A DNA stretch of 64,000 nucleotides from Absicoccus porci (lineage in GTDB: Bacteria > Bacillota_I > Bacilli_A > Erysipelotrichales > Erysipelotrichaceae), in NCBI RefSeq assembly GCF_003725415.1, contig NZ_RJQC01000002.1:32681-96680 (forward strand), read 5' to 3'. A program made the position numbers and the translations under genes. Positions 55,355-64,000 of the stretch are shown piece after piece. The stretch's first letter is position 1, and the number at the start of each line of letters is the position of its first letter. Under the pieces are notes generated by a model. It saw nothing but the letters and a program-made list of their open reading frames with translations, was not told where the DNA came from and did no database searches.

Positions 55355-57302
55355 CTTGTTCATCCTCCTTCTGTAATACTTCCAATAATATCGTTTTACA
55401 TTCGCTCGGCGTTAAATCATTTCGTTCAACAGCAGCGGCTGAAAAATGTCCACCACCTTGTAGTTTTTCCATGACTTTTTGTACATTGAAACGACCCAGA
55501 CTTCGAGCCGATACGGCTGTAACTTTTTCTTTACCTTTTAATGGTGCAATCACAAACGATGCCTGACAACCTTTGACCAAAGTCAACGATTGGGCCACTT
55601 TCGCTAACATCGTCTTATCTTGTGGCTCATCGACACTTACGACCATAAATCGGCCATATTGTTTCGCTTTACTAATCAAATGATTTTTCGTTCTAAATTC
55701 ATCAAAATTGACACAAAGGGCTTGTTCTGCCATCGAACTATTGGCACCCCACGAACGCAAAGCAGCTGCTGCTTCAAAAGTCCGTGAATCCGTATGGATC
55801 TTAAAGCGATTGGTATCAACCAAAATACCTAAATACATAATAGTTGCTTCAGTTTCATAGATAGGAATATGATTAGGCGTATTTTGCATCAATTCCACGA
55901 TCAATTCACAAGCCGAGCTAGCACCACTTTCTACATAGGCCAGTTTCGCATTCGAAACAAAATGATCTCCACGACGATGATGATCGATGACGATCACATT
56001 CTTACAAAGTTCTTCAAATTTCTGCGCACTGGAAATCGCTCCTACCCCATGATCGACCATGATCAATAAATCATTATCAAAATCCATCATCTCATACGCT
56101 TCATCTGGCGTAACAAACGTATGACGATCTAAGATGGTTTGATGATAATGATCCATCGTTTCTTGTAGCTGGGTATCCCGAGGCACATTCTTTAATGTGA
56201 TATACGCAGGTTTACCTAATGATTTCACCCATGCCGAAACACCTAACGCAGCTCCCATACAGTCAAAATCCGAATCCACATGACCCGCAATGAAGACTTT
56301 TGGTGCATCTTTGATCGAACTTTGAATGGTTTGGGCCATCGTATGGACACGCACCTTCGAACGACTAGAAGCACTCTCACTATTGCCACCAATATAGCGA
56401 ACCGAACCCTTCGCATTTCGGAAAGCCACTTGATCGCCACCACGGGATTGCGCTAATTCAATCAATTCATTGACCATGCGATCTAATTTTGTGAAATCCG
56501 TTGTTCCATACGCAAAAGCCATACTTAATGACATGGAAACATCCAATTTATTGGCTTCATCCTTGATTAGTTGCAAGATAGAGAAATTTTCGGCTTGTAA
56601 CGCCTTAAAGATTTCACGATTTAAAACCAAGAAGAAACGATCCGAACGCAATCGGCGAATCAAGATACCATGATCATGTGCCCATTGCACCACGGGAACA
56701 CGCAAATGCGTATTGATCAAAGCCATCATATCTTCACTTTCATAGCTTTGATACTCCATATAATTATCCAATTGGATCAAACCAACCACAATACTATTTT
56801 GTTCATAGATTTTTGATAACTTCTTATATTTCGTGACATCTCGCACAAACAGGACATTGGACTCATCGGCACGAATGATTTCATAATACGAATCTTGGTA
56901 TCGACCAATAATGGAATCGACCTTATCTTCAAACAAATGACGAATATCACGAATCCAAGCGGTTGCTTTTTTATTGATAATATCAATGTTACGTTTTTTA
57001 AAGAAATCCGATGCCCATGTAACAACATACTCATCATCATAGGTCAATAAACCAATATTACCGAAATCCAACGCATCTTTGGCATCTTTTCCTAAAAACC
57101 GCGAAATATCCACTTCTGTCTTGACGCCTTGTTTACGAACCGTCGACCAAAAGCCATAAAAAGCAATGAGGAAAAGAGCAATAATGGCCAGCAACATGAC
57201 AATTTCCCATAGATTGCCTCCATTGATCTCATAAACAATAAAAATGACAGAAGCAATACTAGCTAAAATGATCAATGAAGTCCATTTTCTAAAATCTTTC
57301 AT
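55335..57302 (-). CDS. gdpP: Cyclic-di-AMP phosphodiesterase GdpP
   Basis: 655 residues. Two N-terminal membrane helices (about 10-55), a PAS-like region, a degenerate GGDEF-like domain (about 170-300) and a DHH/DHHA1 phosphodiesterase. The DHH part shows GHVDSDFDCMGAA, MVDHG and IDHHRRGDHF, then GGGHFSAAA. It degrades c-di-AMP to pApA and so tunes potassium and osmotic control. It stands in the usual yybS-gdpP-rplI-dnaB order. Confidence 0.96.
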   Translation of the reverse strand: MKDFRKWTSLIILASIASVIFIVYEINGGNLWEIVMLLAIIALFLIAFYGFWSTVRKQGVKTEVDISRFLGKDAKDALDFGNIGLLTYDDEYVVTWASDFFKKRNIDIINKKATAWIRDIRHLFEDKVDSIIGRYQDSYYEIIRADESNVLFVRDVTKYKKLSKIYEQNSIVVGLIQLDNYMEYQSYESEDMMALINTHLRVPVVQWAHDHGILIRRLRSDRFFLVLNREIFKALQAENFSILQLIKDEANKLDVSMSLSMAFAYGTTDFTKLDRMVNELIELAQSRGGDQVAFRNAKGSVRYIGGNSESASSRSKVRVHTMAQTIQSSIKDAPKVFIAGHVDSDFDCMGAALGVSAWVKSLGKPAYITLKNVPRDTQLQETMDHYHQTILDRHTFVTPDEAYEMMDFDNDLLIMVDHGVGAISSAQKFEELCKNVIVIDHHRRGDHFVSNAKLAYVESGASSACELIVELMQNTPNHIPIYETEATIMYLGILVDTNRFKIHTDSRTFEAAAALRSWGANSSMAEQALCVNFDEFRTKNHLISKAKQYGRFMVVSVDEPQDKTMLAKVAQSLTLVKGCQASFVIAPLKGKEKVTAVSARSLGRFNVQKVMEKLQGGGHFSAAAVERNDLTPSECKTILLEVLQKEDEQDEGNLA

Positions 57303-57303
57303 A

Positions 57304-58176
57304 CTACTCCCTCGAGTCTAATTGATGTCGAGCACGCAAGCCGAATAAACAATCCAAAAGACCGGCTGCTACCCAGACAACATTCACAAATGGAATGAAT
57401 GCACCGATAATGGCAAAAAAAGCCCAATTTCGATGCGATTTTTGAATTACTTTATTCATAAAGTATAAAACACCGAAATAATCCAAGACCATGAGGTCTA
57501 AAATAACGATTACTTGGAGTAAATCGGTTATATCTACGCTTAAGTGTAACACATTCTGACTAAAAAGAAACAGAGCACACATCACGATGGAAAGATAACC
57601 AAACCAACGTGGTGGTAACATCTTGGTGATGGGTTTGATGGGTACCATATTGATCTTTAAACGAAGACAGATCATCAATCCAACCATATGGATGGCCAAA
57701 GCTTGCATGGTACCCAATACGATCACAAATAAGAAAACGATCACACGCAAATGTACTTGTGGAAATAAAGCTACGATTTCTTGAAAATCTGTATGCACAT
57801 TATAGCCAAAAATACCTGCCCACAAATAAATGATCAACGCACTCGCAAAAATCGATAAAATCGCCGTCAATAAAAAATTACTCATATGACTTCGTTTATG
57901 ATAAACGCCCGATCCATATAAGTAACCAATCAAGATAGCCGTCCAACTATAAAACCAAGTGGTAAAGCCACCAAATAAAAAAGTCATCAATATCATCGCG
58001 ATGGATACAATACCACCTCCATAGTTACCATACATCGACGTATAAATGAGAACGGGAAACGCAAAAAGCCAATTGGCAGACGTTTCAATCGTTAATGCTG
58101 TTTGTTGATTCAAGAATAATAATAAACCATAGATGGCACACATCATGGCGCCACGCGTTATTTGTTTTGTGTTCAT
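57304..58176 (-). CDS. YybS-family (DUF2232) membrane protein
   Basis: 290 residues with about eight membrane helices and no large soluble domain. The place between rpsR and gdpP is that of yybS in Bacillus. The function is not known; some relatives resemble S components or membrane chaperones. Its stop codon lies one base before the gdpP start. Confidence 0.8.
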   Translation of the reverse strand: MNTKQITRGAMMCAIYGLLLFLNQQTALTIETSANWLFAFPVLIYTSMYGNYGGGIVSIAMILMTFLFGGFTTWFYSWTAILIGYLYGSGVYHKRSHMSNFLLTAILSIFASALIIYLWAGIFGYNVHTDFQEIVALFPQVHLRVIVFLFVIVLGTMQALAIHMVGLMICLRLKINMVPIKPITKMLPPRWFGYLSIVMCALFLFSQNVLHLSVDITDLLQVIVILDLMVLDYFGVLYFMNKVIQKSHRNWAFFAIIGAFIPFVNVVWVAAGLLDCLFGLRARHQLDSRE

Positions 58177-58194
58177 GCTCTTATTTTACCATAA

Positions 58195-58222
58195 CATAAA
58201 AAAAGATGCTCATAGAGCATCT
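58195..58222 (-). terminator. Terminator of rpsF-ssb-rpsR
   Basis: On the minus strand AGATGCTC (58222-58215) pairs with GAGCATCT (58211-58204) and is followed by a T run. Confidence 0.92.
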
Positions 58223-58224
58223 CA

Positions 58225-58455
58225 TTAATCAACTACATAAGGCAATAAAGCCATTTGACGAGCACGCTTGATTGCTTTTGCAAGCATTCTTTGATATTTT
58301 GCACGTGTTCCTGTTACACGTCTAGGAATAATTTTTCCATTTGCATTGATAAAACGTTTTAACAATTCAACATCTTTGTAGTCAATGTATGTAATTTTAT
58401 TTTTTGTGAAGTAACAAACCTTTTTACGGCCCATACGTTGTTTTCTAAATGCCAT
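58225..58455 (-). CDS. rpsR: 30S ribosomal protein S18
   Basis: 76 residues with [21 protein letters not shown] and the [22 protein letters not shown] core. The true start is the ATG at 58455 after AAGGA; the longer open frame runs into ssb. Last gene of the rpsF operon. Confidence 0.97.
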   Translation of the reverse strand: MAFRKQRMGRKKVCYFTKNKITYIDYKDVELLKRFINANGKIIPRRVTGTRAKYQRMLAKAIKRARQMALLPYVVD

Positions 58456-58468
58456 GTTCATTTCCTTT

Positions 58469-58924
58469 CTAGAATGGTAAGTCATCACTCGCAATATCGA
58501 GTGTATCATTTTCATCAAATGAAGTATCGAAAGAAGAATCGACTGGTTGTTGTGGCTGACTAGGCATTGGATTTGGATTATACGTTGCCGCTGCCTGTTG
58601 CGATTGTGCACGCGATTCCAAGAATGTGAAATTATCAACAACAACTTCGGTCACATAGACACGTTGTCCTTGTTGATTCTCATAATTACGTGTTTGCAGA
58701 CGACCATCCACACCAATCAATGATCCACGATGTAAATATTGTGCCATGGTTTCCGCTTGACGGTTCCATGCAACACAGTTGATAAAATCAGCTTCGGGCT
58801 GACCTTCTCGACGAAAATTACGATCAACAGCCAAAGTAAACGATACCACCGACGTTCCACTTTGGGTTCTACGCAATTCCAGATCTCTTGTCAAACGACC
58901 TGTTAAAACGACACGATTGATCAT
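58469..58924 (-). CDS. ssb: Single-stranded DNA-binding protein
   Basis: 151 residues: N-terminal OB fold ([39 protein letters not shown]), a Gln/Pro-rich linker and the acidic tip DIASDDLPF that recruits partner proteins. Between rpsF and rpsR as usual. Confidence 0.97.
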   Translation of the reverse strand: MINRVVLTGRLTRDLELRRTQSGTSVVSFTLAVDRNFRREGQPEADFINCVAWNRQAETMAQYLHRGSLIGVDGRLQTRNYENQQGQRVYVTEVVVDNFTFLESRAQSQQAAATYNPNPMPSQPQQPVDSSFDTSFDENDTLDIASDDLPF

Positions 58925-58934
58925 AATCTACCTC

Positions 58935-59231
58935 TTACTTCTTTTCGTCTTCAGTTTTTAAAACCATAATACGGACAACACTGTTGCTGATACGAGCTAA
59001 ACGTTGATATTCAGCAATACCTGCATTGTTTGTTGTTACATTAACAACGGCATAATGTCCTTTTTTCATGTGATCGATTTCATACGCAAATTCTTTGATT
59101 CCCCAATCATCGAATGAATCAATGGTTCCACCATTTTCGGTGATTGTGTTGTTCAAACGATCCGTTACCTTTTGGAATTGATCGTCATCTAAAGATGCGT
59201 TGACAATGTACATGATTTCGTATTTTTTCAT
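58935..59231 (-). CDS. rpsF: 30S ribosomal protein S6
   Basis: 98 residues: KKYEIMYIVNASLDDDQF, the DDWGIKEFAYEIDHMKKGHYAV core and RISNSVVRIMVLK. The ATG at 59231 follows GGGAGGTG. It heads the rpsF-ssb-rpsR operon. Confidence 0.97.
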   Translation of the reverse strand: MKKYEIMYIVNASLDDDQFQKVTDRLNNTITENGGTIDSFDDWGIKEFAYEIDHMKKGHYAVVNVTTNNAGIAEYQRLARISNSVVRIMVLKTEDEKK

Positions 59232-59328
59232 GTGTACACCTCCCTTTGGTCTTTTGGTTTCTATGCGAAACAGAGAGCAAGCGCAAACTTGCTCTGTAAT
59301 AGTAGCACTTATTTTGTTTTGTTGTAAA
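59232..59328 (-). promoter_or_regulatory. Promoter and leader of rpsF
   Basis: On the minus strand TTTACA (59328-59323) and TACTAT (59304-59299, with an extended TGC) are 18 bases apart. The start at about 59292 lies at a hairpin AGAGCAAG/CTTGCTCT (59295-59274). The short leader may be a site for S6:S18 feedback, but I cannot match the known motif with confidence. Confidence 0.6.
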
Positions 59329-59331
59329 GGA

Positions 59332-60204
59332 TTATTTCAATTTCTTGTGCAATTCATCCGCTACTTTCTTCAATTCCACAAAATCTTCTTCCACTTGACG
59401 TTCAGGGAAGGCATTGGCTGCATGCGTATGTTGTAAATTCCGAAGTTTTTCCATGTTGTCATGGAAGGCATGCACACGATCGGATAGATCCGCCTTTTGA
59501 TTTAACCACTCGACAAATTCATCCTTATGTTCATCCCAATCAGCCACATACGCCAATCGTTTTTCTTTTTGTTTCGCACGCATATCATCCCACTTTGCCA
59601 AACGAACCGCTTTGTCTTGTTCAAATTGGGCTTGGAACGCTTCCATATCTTTTTGCATTTTTTCAATGACATGTTTCCGCTTGATCAAACTAATCAAAGT
59701 GAAGATACCATCGATCACAAAGATCACAGTAAATATTTGTACAAACGGTTCCACAAAGGACCAAGGCACTTTTTGTCCAGATGTATTCGCAAACATCGGA
59801 TGTACAATATACACCAACACCAACAACATGATTCCAAATAAGGTGCTATTCAATAAACAAACACGCCCATGAATATTGAACTTCTTATGGGAATAATCCC
59901 ACCAACGCATATGGAATAACTTTTCCATCAACCACGAAGTAAAATACTCCAAGATCGTACATAGTAAGCCACCCACAAAGAAAATCACAAACGGATTTGG
60001 CGTAACACTAGGCATATTTCCACCCAAAGGATATAAAGCAATCAAAGAACCCAATCCATAAATGGGAATATACGGACCATAAAAGAAGCCTCGATTCACA
60101 AAATGCCTTTTACCAATGCTCACATAAGTCGTTTCACATACCCAACCAATCATCGAATAAATAATGAAATAAAAATAGGCATAGATGAGATCTGCACCAC
60201 TCAT
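59332..60204 (-). CDS. Putative ABC-transporter-permease-like membrane protein (CmpB/DUF1113 family)
   Basis: 290 residues. Four to five membrane helices occupy 1 to about 185, with the family motif FIIYSMIGWVCETTYVSI and FVNRGFFYGPYIPIYGLG. The last 100 residues are a charged coiled-coil tail (KMQKDMEAFQAQFEQDKAVRL). The name comes from database tradition; transport activity is unproven. It overlaps the start of the gene before it by four bases (ATGA), so it belongs with the dehydratase-activase genes. Confidence 0.82.
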   Translation of the reverse strand: MSGADLIYAYFYFIIYSMIGWVCETTYVSIGKRHFVNRGFFYGPYIPIYGLGSLIALYPLGGNMPSVTPNPFVIFFVGGLLCTILEYFTSWLMEKLFHMRWWDYSHKKFNIHGRVCLLNSTLFGIMLLVLVYIVHPMFANTSGQKVPWSFVEPFVQIFTVIFVIDGIFTLISLIKRKHVIEKMQKDMEAFQAQFEQDKAVRLAKWDDMRAKQKEKRLAYVADWDEHKDEFVEWLNQKADLSDRVHAFHDNMEKLRNLQHTHAANAFPERQVEEDFVELKKVADELHKKLK

Positions 60205-61451
60205 TGGTTCTTCTCCTGTTTTGCTTGTTCATTCAAACGGGCATTGGCCATCATCAAACGAATTCGATTTTCTTGATTGACCTTCGATGCCGATGGATCA
60301 TAATCAATCGGTGCAATATTGACTTGTGGATATTCTTCCTTGATTTTCTTGGTCATTCCCTTGGCGACGATATGATTTGGTAAACATCCAAATGGCTGGC
60401 ACATGATGACATTATCAACACCAGATTTCACCAAAGAAACAACTTCACTAGTCAATAACCAACCTTCACCCATCTTTACCCCGGGATCGATTACCGATTT
60501 TCCATTGGCAATGACTTCACTAAAATCATCCGGTGGTGTAAAGGTACCATCTGCTTTCACCGCATCACGGAACGTTTTTTGCATACGCATGATGATATCC
60601 TTTGCCAACTGATAGAGATAATGCGTCTTGGCATGCATATGATAATAGTTGTAGTCGATGATGCCATTTTCAATGGAATACAACGCAAAATCCATAACAC
60701 CGGATAAAACCGGTTCAAAACCTTCTTGCATCAAATAATCTTCCAAATGTTGGTTACCTAATGGTGAATATTTCATATAAATCTCACCAACGATTCCCAC
60801 ACGAATCTTCTTCTCTTGGGTACGTTCTACCTTTTTGATACGATCAATCATGATGTTATAGATTCGTTTGGATTTACGATATTCCCCTGTTTCAAAGGTA
60901 CCAATCAATTCATCAACAATTTCATCAATGACACGTTCTGTATCCCCAGGATGTACTTCATAAGGTTGTACCTGATTTTTTAACCACATCAATGCATCAC
61001 CATACAAAGCACCATATACAACACGCAAGATCAACGGCAAGGTAAAATCAATGCCACTATCTTTTTCCAAACCCGACATATTGGCCGAAATAACGGGAAT
61101 ATAATCCCAACCTTCTTGTTCCAAGGCTTTTCGAAGCAACGATAAATAGTTGCTGGCACGACAACCACCACCCGTTTGGGTAATGGCCAAGGCCACATGA
61201 TTTAAATCATATTTACCACTTTTTAGAGCATCGATCATTTGACCAATAACCAATAAAGCAGGATAGCACATATCATTATGTACATGGGCTAAACCTTCTT
61301 GGCGAATATTGTCATTATCGGTTTCCAATACTTCCAAATGATAGCCATTCATCTCAAAAACAGGTTTTAGAAACTTAAAATGGATCGGCAACATACTGGG
61401 AACAAGGACCAAATGGTCTTTTTTCATATCCGAGGTATAATTCGTATGCAT
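60201..61451 (-). CDS. Acyl-CoA dehydratase activase-related protein, C-terminal-module gene
   Basis: 416 residues related to the 2-hydroxyacyl-CoA dehydratase/activase group. Visible parts are LVLVPSMLPIHFKFLKPVF, NDMCYPALLVIGQ, QTGGGCRASNY and the late CQPFGCLPNHIVAKGM; several conserved Cys could hold an Fe-S cluster. In many Firmicutes this part forms the C-terminus of one very large protein; here it is a separate gene starting one base after the stop of the activase gene. The substrate is unknown. The ATG at 61451 follows AAGGAG. Confidence 0.85.
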   Translation of the reverse strand: MHTNYTSDMKKDHLVLVPSMLPIHFKFLKPVFEMNGYHLEVLETDNDNIRQEGLAHVHNDMCYPALLVIGQMIDALKSGKYDLNHVALAITQTGGGCRASNYLSLLRKALEQEGWDYIPVISANMSGLEKDSGIDFTLPLILRVVYGALYGDALMWLKNQVQPYEVHPGDTERVIDEIVDELIGTFETGEYRKSKRIYNIMIDRIKKVERTQEKKIRVGIVGEIYMKYSPLGNQHLEDYLMQEGFEPVLSGVMDFALYSIENGIIDYNYYHMHAKTHYLYQLAKDIIMRMQKTFRDAVKADGTFTPPDDFSEVIANGKSVIDPGVKMGEGWLLTSEVVSLVKSGVDNVIMCQPFGCLPNHIVAKGMTKKIKEEYPQVNIAPIDYDPSASKVNQENRIRLMMANARLNEQAKQEKNQ

Positions 61452-61452
61452 A

Positions 61453-64000
61453 TTAAGCTCCTTTCTCTGCTTTTTCTTCAATGGCACCTTTTAACGAACG
61501 TAACCGAATTCGTACAGCACCTAAGTTATCCACCTCATCAATCTTGATTTGGGTATAGAATTTATCCGCTGATTTTAAAATAGATTTGACCTCATCGGTC
61601 GTTACAGCATCTAGACCACACCCAAAACTTACCAATTGGACTAAGTGCATATCTGGATTCTCACAGACATAGTGAGCAGCTTGATACAAACGTGCATGGT
61701 AGGTCCATTGGTTCAATACATTGGTTGGATGTGGTTCTTGTTCTGGCACGGATTCTTCCGAAACAACCACAAAACCCAATTGCGTCAATAATTGATTGAT
61801 TTGATGGTTGATCAATGGATCCAAATGATATGGACGACCACACAAAACGACAATTGGATAATGATTCTTACGGGCAAACTCTACCAATTCATTGTGCTTG
61901 ATATGGAGTTCATACATAAATTCATTGTAGGCATTGATACCTGCATGCAACGCAATCTTGATATCTTTTTTCTTAAAAGAAATGCCCGCTTTTTCAAAAT
62001 GAATTTGAATCGCTTGAATGAATTTCTTTTCATCATCAAACGACAAGAATGGCGAAACAAATTTCGTATCGCCTAGATCCATATTATTTTGGATCACTTG
62101 TGGATAATACGCCACAATTGGACAGTTATAGTGATTATCACCCAAATTTTCATCCACATTGTATGTCATACAAGGATAGAAAATGGTATCCAAATGATAA
62201 TTCAATAATTGTTGGATATGGCCATGCGTTACTTTCGCTGGGAAACAAGCCGTATCCGATGGAATGGTTTGTTGGCCTAACTGATAGGTTTTTAAAGTAC
62301 TAGGCAACGACCAGATCACCTGATAGCCCAAGGAATCAAAGAACTGGCCCCAGAATGGCATTAAATCATAATTATTCAAAACCAAAGGCATTCCAATCTT
62401 ATTCTTATGTTTATATTTGGTTCTTACCTTTTGGAGCATGGCCATCTTGATCTTATACATATCTGGCAACTCTACTTCGGCTTTATTTAATTTCAATGGA
62501 CGTTCGCATTTATTTCCGGCAATCAAACGAGAACCATCCGAGAAGGTATTGATCGTCAAAGCACAATGGTTAGTACAAAGATCACAAGCCCGACTTTCCG
62601 ATGTATGACTGAAATGATCCAATTCTTCTGCATTTAAAATAGCACTTGGGGTACGATGTAATTTTTGTGCATATAAAGCCGCTCCATACGCACCCATCAA
62701 ATGAGCAATACTTGGACGAATAACATTGTAGCCCAATTCTTGTTCAAACGAACGCAAAACGGCATCGTTTTGGAAGGTTCCTCCTTGAACAACGATATGT
62801 TTTCCAATCTCATTTTTATTACGTGTACGAATGACTTTATATAAGGCATTTCGAACGACGGAACGACATAAGCCAGCCGAAATATCTTCCACTGTAGCGC
62901 CATTCTTTTGGGCTTGTTTGACTCCACTATTCATAAATACCGTACAACGTGTACCTAGATCTACAGGATGTTTGGCTTTTAATCCCAATTTCGCAAAGGT
63001 CTTGGAATCATAGCCTAACGAATTCGCAAAGGTTTCAATAAAAGAACCACATCCTGAAGAACAAGCTTCATTTAAGACAATGTCATCAATGTGGCCATCA
63101 CGAATTTTAAAGCACTTGATATCTTGGCCACCAATATCCAGAATATAATCTACATCGGGATTAAATGTTTTGGCCGCGGTATAGTGAGCCAATGTTTCAA
63201 CGACACCACCATCCAAATGGAAAGCATGTCGCATTAATTCTTCACCATATCCAGTCGCATATGCACCATAGATACGAATATCCGGATTGGTCTTATATAT
63301 TTGTTTCAAATCCGCTAATACCACATCCAATGGATTTCCTTTATTGGAGGAATAGGAATCATAGAGGATTTCTCCGGATTCACCGATCAATGCCAATTTT
63401 GTGGTAGTGGAACCACTATCGATACCTAAATAGGCTTTACCTGTATATGTGGCCAAATCTCCATATTTGGCATCATGACTTTGATGCCGTTTTTTGAAGG
63501 CTTCATAATCGGCTTCGGATTCAAACAATGGTTCGGATTCGGACATTTCCATTGGTGCATGAACCGCATCAGATAGAATTTTCTCTAATTCGTCACGTGT
63601 ATATGTTTTATCGGCACAAAGAGCCGTTCCTAATGCCACATAGTGAATCGCGGTATCCGGACAGTTGATTTGATCATCACTTAAATGTAATGTTTCTTGG
63701 AAACGATCACGCAATCCAGATAAGAAGTATAATGGACCGCCTAAAAATAAGATGTTTCCTTCAATTTTATGTCCTTGTGCCAATGACGTTACCGTTTGGC
63801 CGACAACGGCTTGAAAGATACTGGCACATAAATCGCTTTTGGCAACCCCTTGATTGATCAATGGTTGAATATCACTTTTCGCAAACACACCACAACGCGA
63901 TGCGATTGGATAAATACGATGATAATGAAGACTAGCCTCATTCATCTCTTCCAAACTCATATTCAACAATTGTGCCATCTGATCAATAAACGCACCGGTA
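61453..64000 (-). CDS. Acyl-CoA dehydratase activase (BadF/BadG/BcrA/BcrD type with DUF2229), 5' end outside the window
   Basis: The frame is open to the right edge, where TGAFIDQMAQ is still inside the first ASKHA ATPase domain, so the start is missing. A second ASKHA domain follows (YLGIDSGSTTTKLALI, DIGGQDIKCF), with the cluster Cys in NEACSSGCGSF and CTVFMNSGVKQ. After GGTFQNDAVLRSFE comes a Cys-rich CDLCTNHC linker and a DUF2229 region (FPAKVTHGHI, FYPCMTYN, LCGRPYHLDP). Such activases use ATP to push one electron onto a dehydratase. The two-ATPase form has no settled substrate. Confidence 0.92.
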   Translation of the reverse strand, partial: TGAFIDQMAQLLNMSLEEMNEASLHYHRIYPIASRCGVFAKSDIQPLINQGVAKSDLCASIFQAVVGQTVTSLAQGHKIEGNILFLGGPLYFLSGLRDRFQETLHLSDDQINCPDTAIHYVALGTALCADKTYTRDELEKILSDAVHAPMEMSESEPLFESEADYEAFKKRHQSHDAKYGDLATYTGKAYLGIDSGSTTTKLALIGESGEILYDSYSSNKGNPLDVVLADLKQIYKTNPDIRIYGAYATGYGEELMRHAFHLDGGVVETLAHYTAAKTFNPDVDYILDIGGQDIKCFKIRDGHIDDIVLNEACSSGCGSFIETFANSLGYDSKTFAKLGLKAKHPVDLGTRCTVFMNSGVKQAQKNGATVEDISAGLCRSVVRNALYKVIRTRNKNEIGKHIVVQGGTFQNDAVLRSFEQELGYNVIRPSIAHLMGAYGAALYAQKLHRTPSAILNAEELDHFSHTSESRACDLCTNHCALTINTFSDGSRLIAGNKCERPLKLNKAEVELPDMYKIKMAMLQKVRTKYKHKNKIGMPLVLNNYDLMPFWGQFFDSLGYQVIWSLPSTLKTYQLGQQTIPSDTACFPAKVTHGHIQQLLNYHLDTIFYPCMTYNVDENLGDNHYNCPIVAYYPQVIQNNMDLGDTKFVSPFLSFDDEKKFIQAIQIHFEKAGISFKKKDIKIALHAGINAYNEFMYELHIKHNELVEFARKNHYPIVVLCGRPYHLDPLINHQINQLLTQLGFVVVSEESVPEQEPHPTNVLNQWTYHARLYQAAHYVCENPDMHLVQLVSFGCGLDAVTTDEVKSILKSADKFYTQIKIDEVDNLGAVRIRLRSLKGAIEEKAEKGA

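Noticed and set aside
58456-58644. Longer version of the S18 gene
   Set aside because: The extra part is an out-of-frame shadow of ssb; S18 starts at 58455.

Overview
The window reads as the chromosome of a low-GC Gram-positive anaerobe. Codon use, a T-box before lysS, TRAP and ECF transporters, a BadF/BcrA-type acyl-CoA dehydratase activase and the order rpsF-ssb-rpsR-yybS-gdpP-rplI-dnaB all point to Bacillota. The overall gene set suggests an Erysipelotrichia-like gut bacterium. That placement is inference from content, not from a search.

Layout. 1-5226 is accessory DNA: an IS21-family element that starts just off the left edge, a small membrane protein, a gene-free stretch with iteron-like repeats, and the fused remains of a primase gene and a tyrosine integrase gene, both missing their 5' ends. 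5227-15464 holds sugar and nucleoside metabolism: an esterase, a glycerol-1-phosphate dehydrogenase joined in frame to an RpiB-type isomerase, a SorC regulator, mannose-6-phosphate isomerase, nucleoside hydrolase plus an ECF S component, a DUF434 protein, a Ste24-like protease, a candidate small RNA and a SHIRT-domain surface protein. 15530-23500 is translation and NAD: a LysRS-tRNA-binding-domain fusion under a T-box, a Sua5-type enzyme, MnmE, then nadB-nadC-niaR divergent from nadA across a 34-bp operator. 23510-29080 holds a nitrilase, a HAD phosphatase, a DUF308 protein, a DMT exporter, an AGCS symporter and its LysR neighbour.

29085-39892 is the most distinctive block. It contains a chorismate mutase-shikimate kinase fusion, a DctQMP TRAP transporter, type I dehydroquinate dehydratase, an MFS carrier, two YdiB-like quinate/shikimate dehydrogenases, a LysR regulator and an Old Yellow Enzyme-type flavoprotein. 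I read it as uptake and processing of dietary quinate/shikimate: quinate to dehydroquinate to dehydroshikimate to shikimate, then either phosphorylation towards chorismate or reduction of the dehydroshikimate enone by the flavoenzyme. Two promoters in it share a TGTTA-N6-TAACA dyad.

39993-44860 is a stress and sulfur region: a frameshifted MetE-like gene, then three tandem dps genes with ahpC and a glutaredoxin-like gene, divergent from an AraC regulator. 44895-52760 holds a tRNA-Glu, tag and the upp-atpIBEFHAGDC operon, whose c subunit carries a Na+-type ion-binding pattern. 52813-59231 is the conserved replication/ribosomal/c-di-AMP cluster. 59332-64000 holds a CmpB-like membrane protein and a two-gene acyl-CoA dehydratase activase system cut by the right edge.
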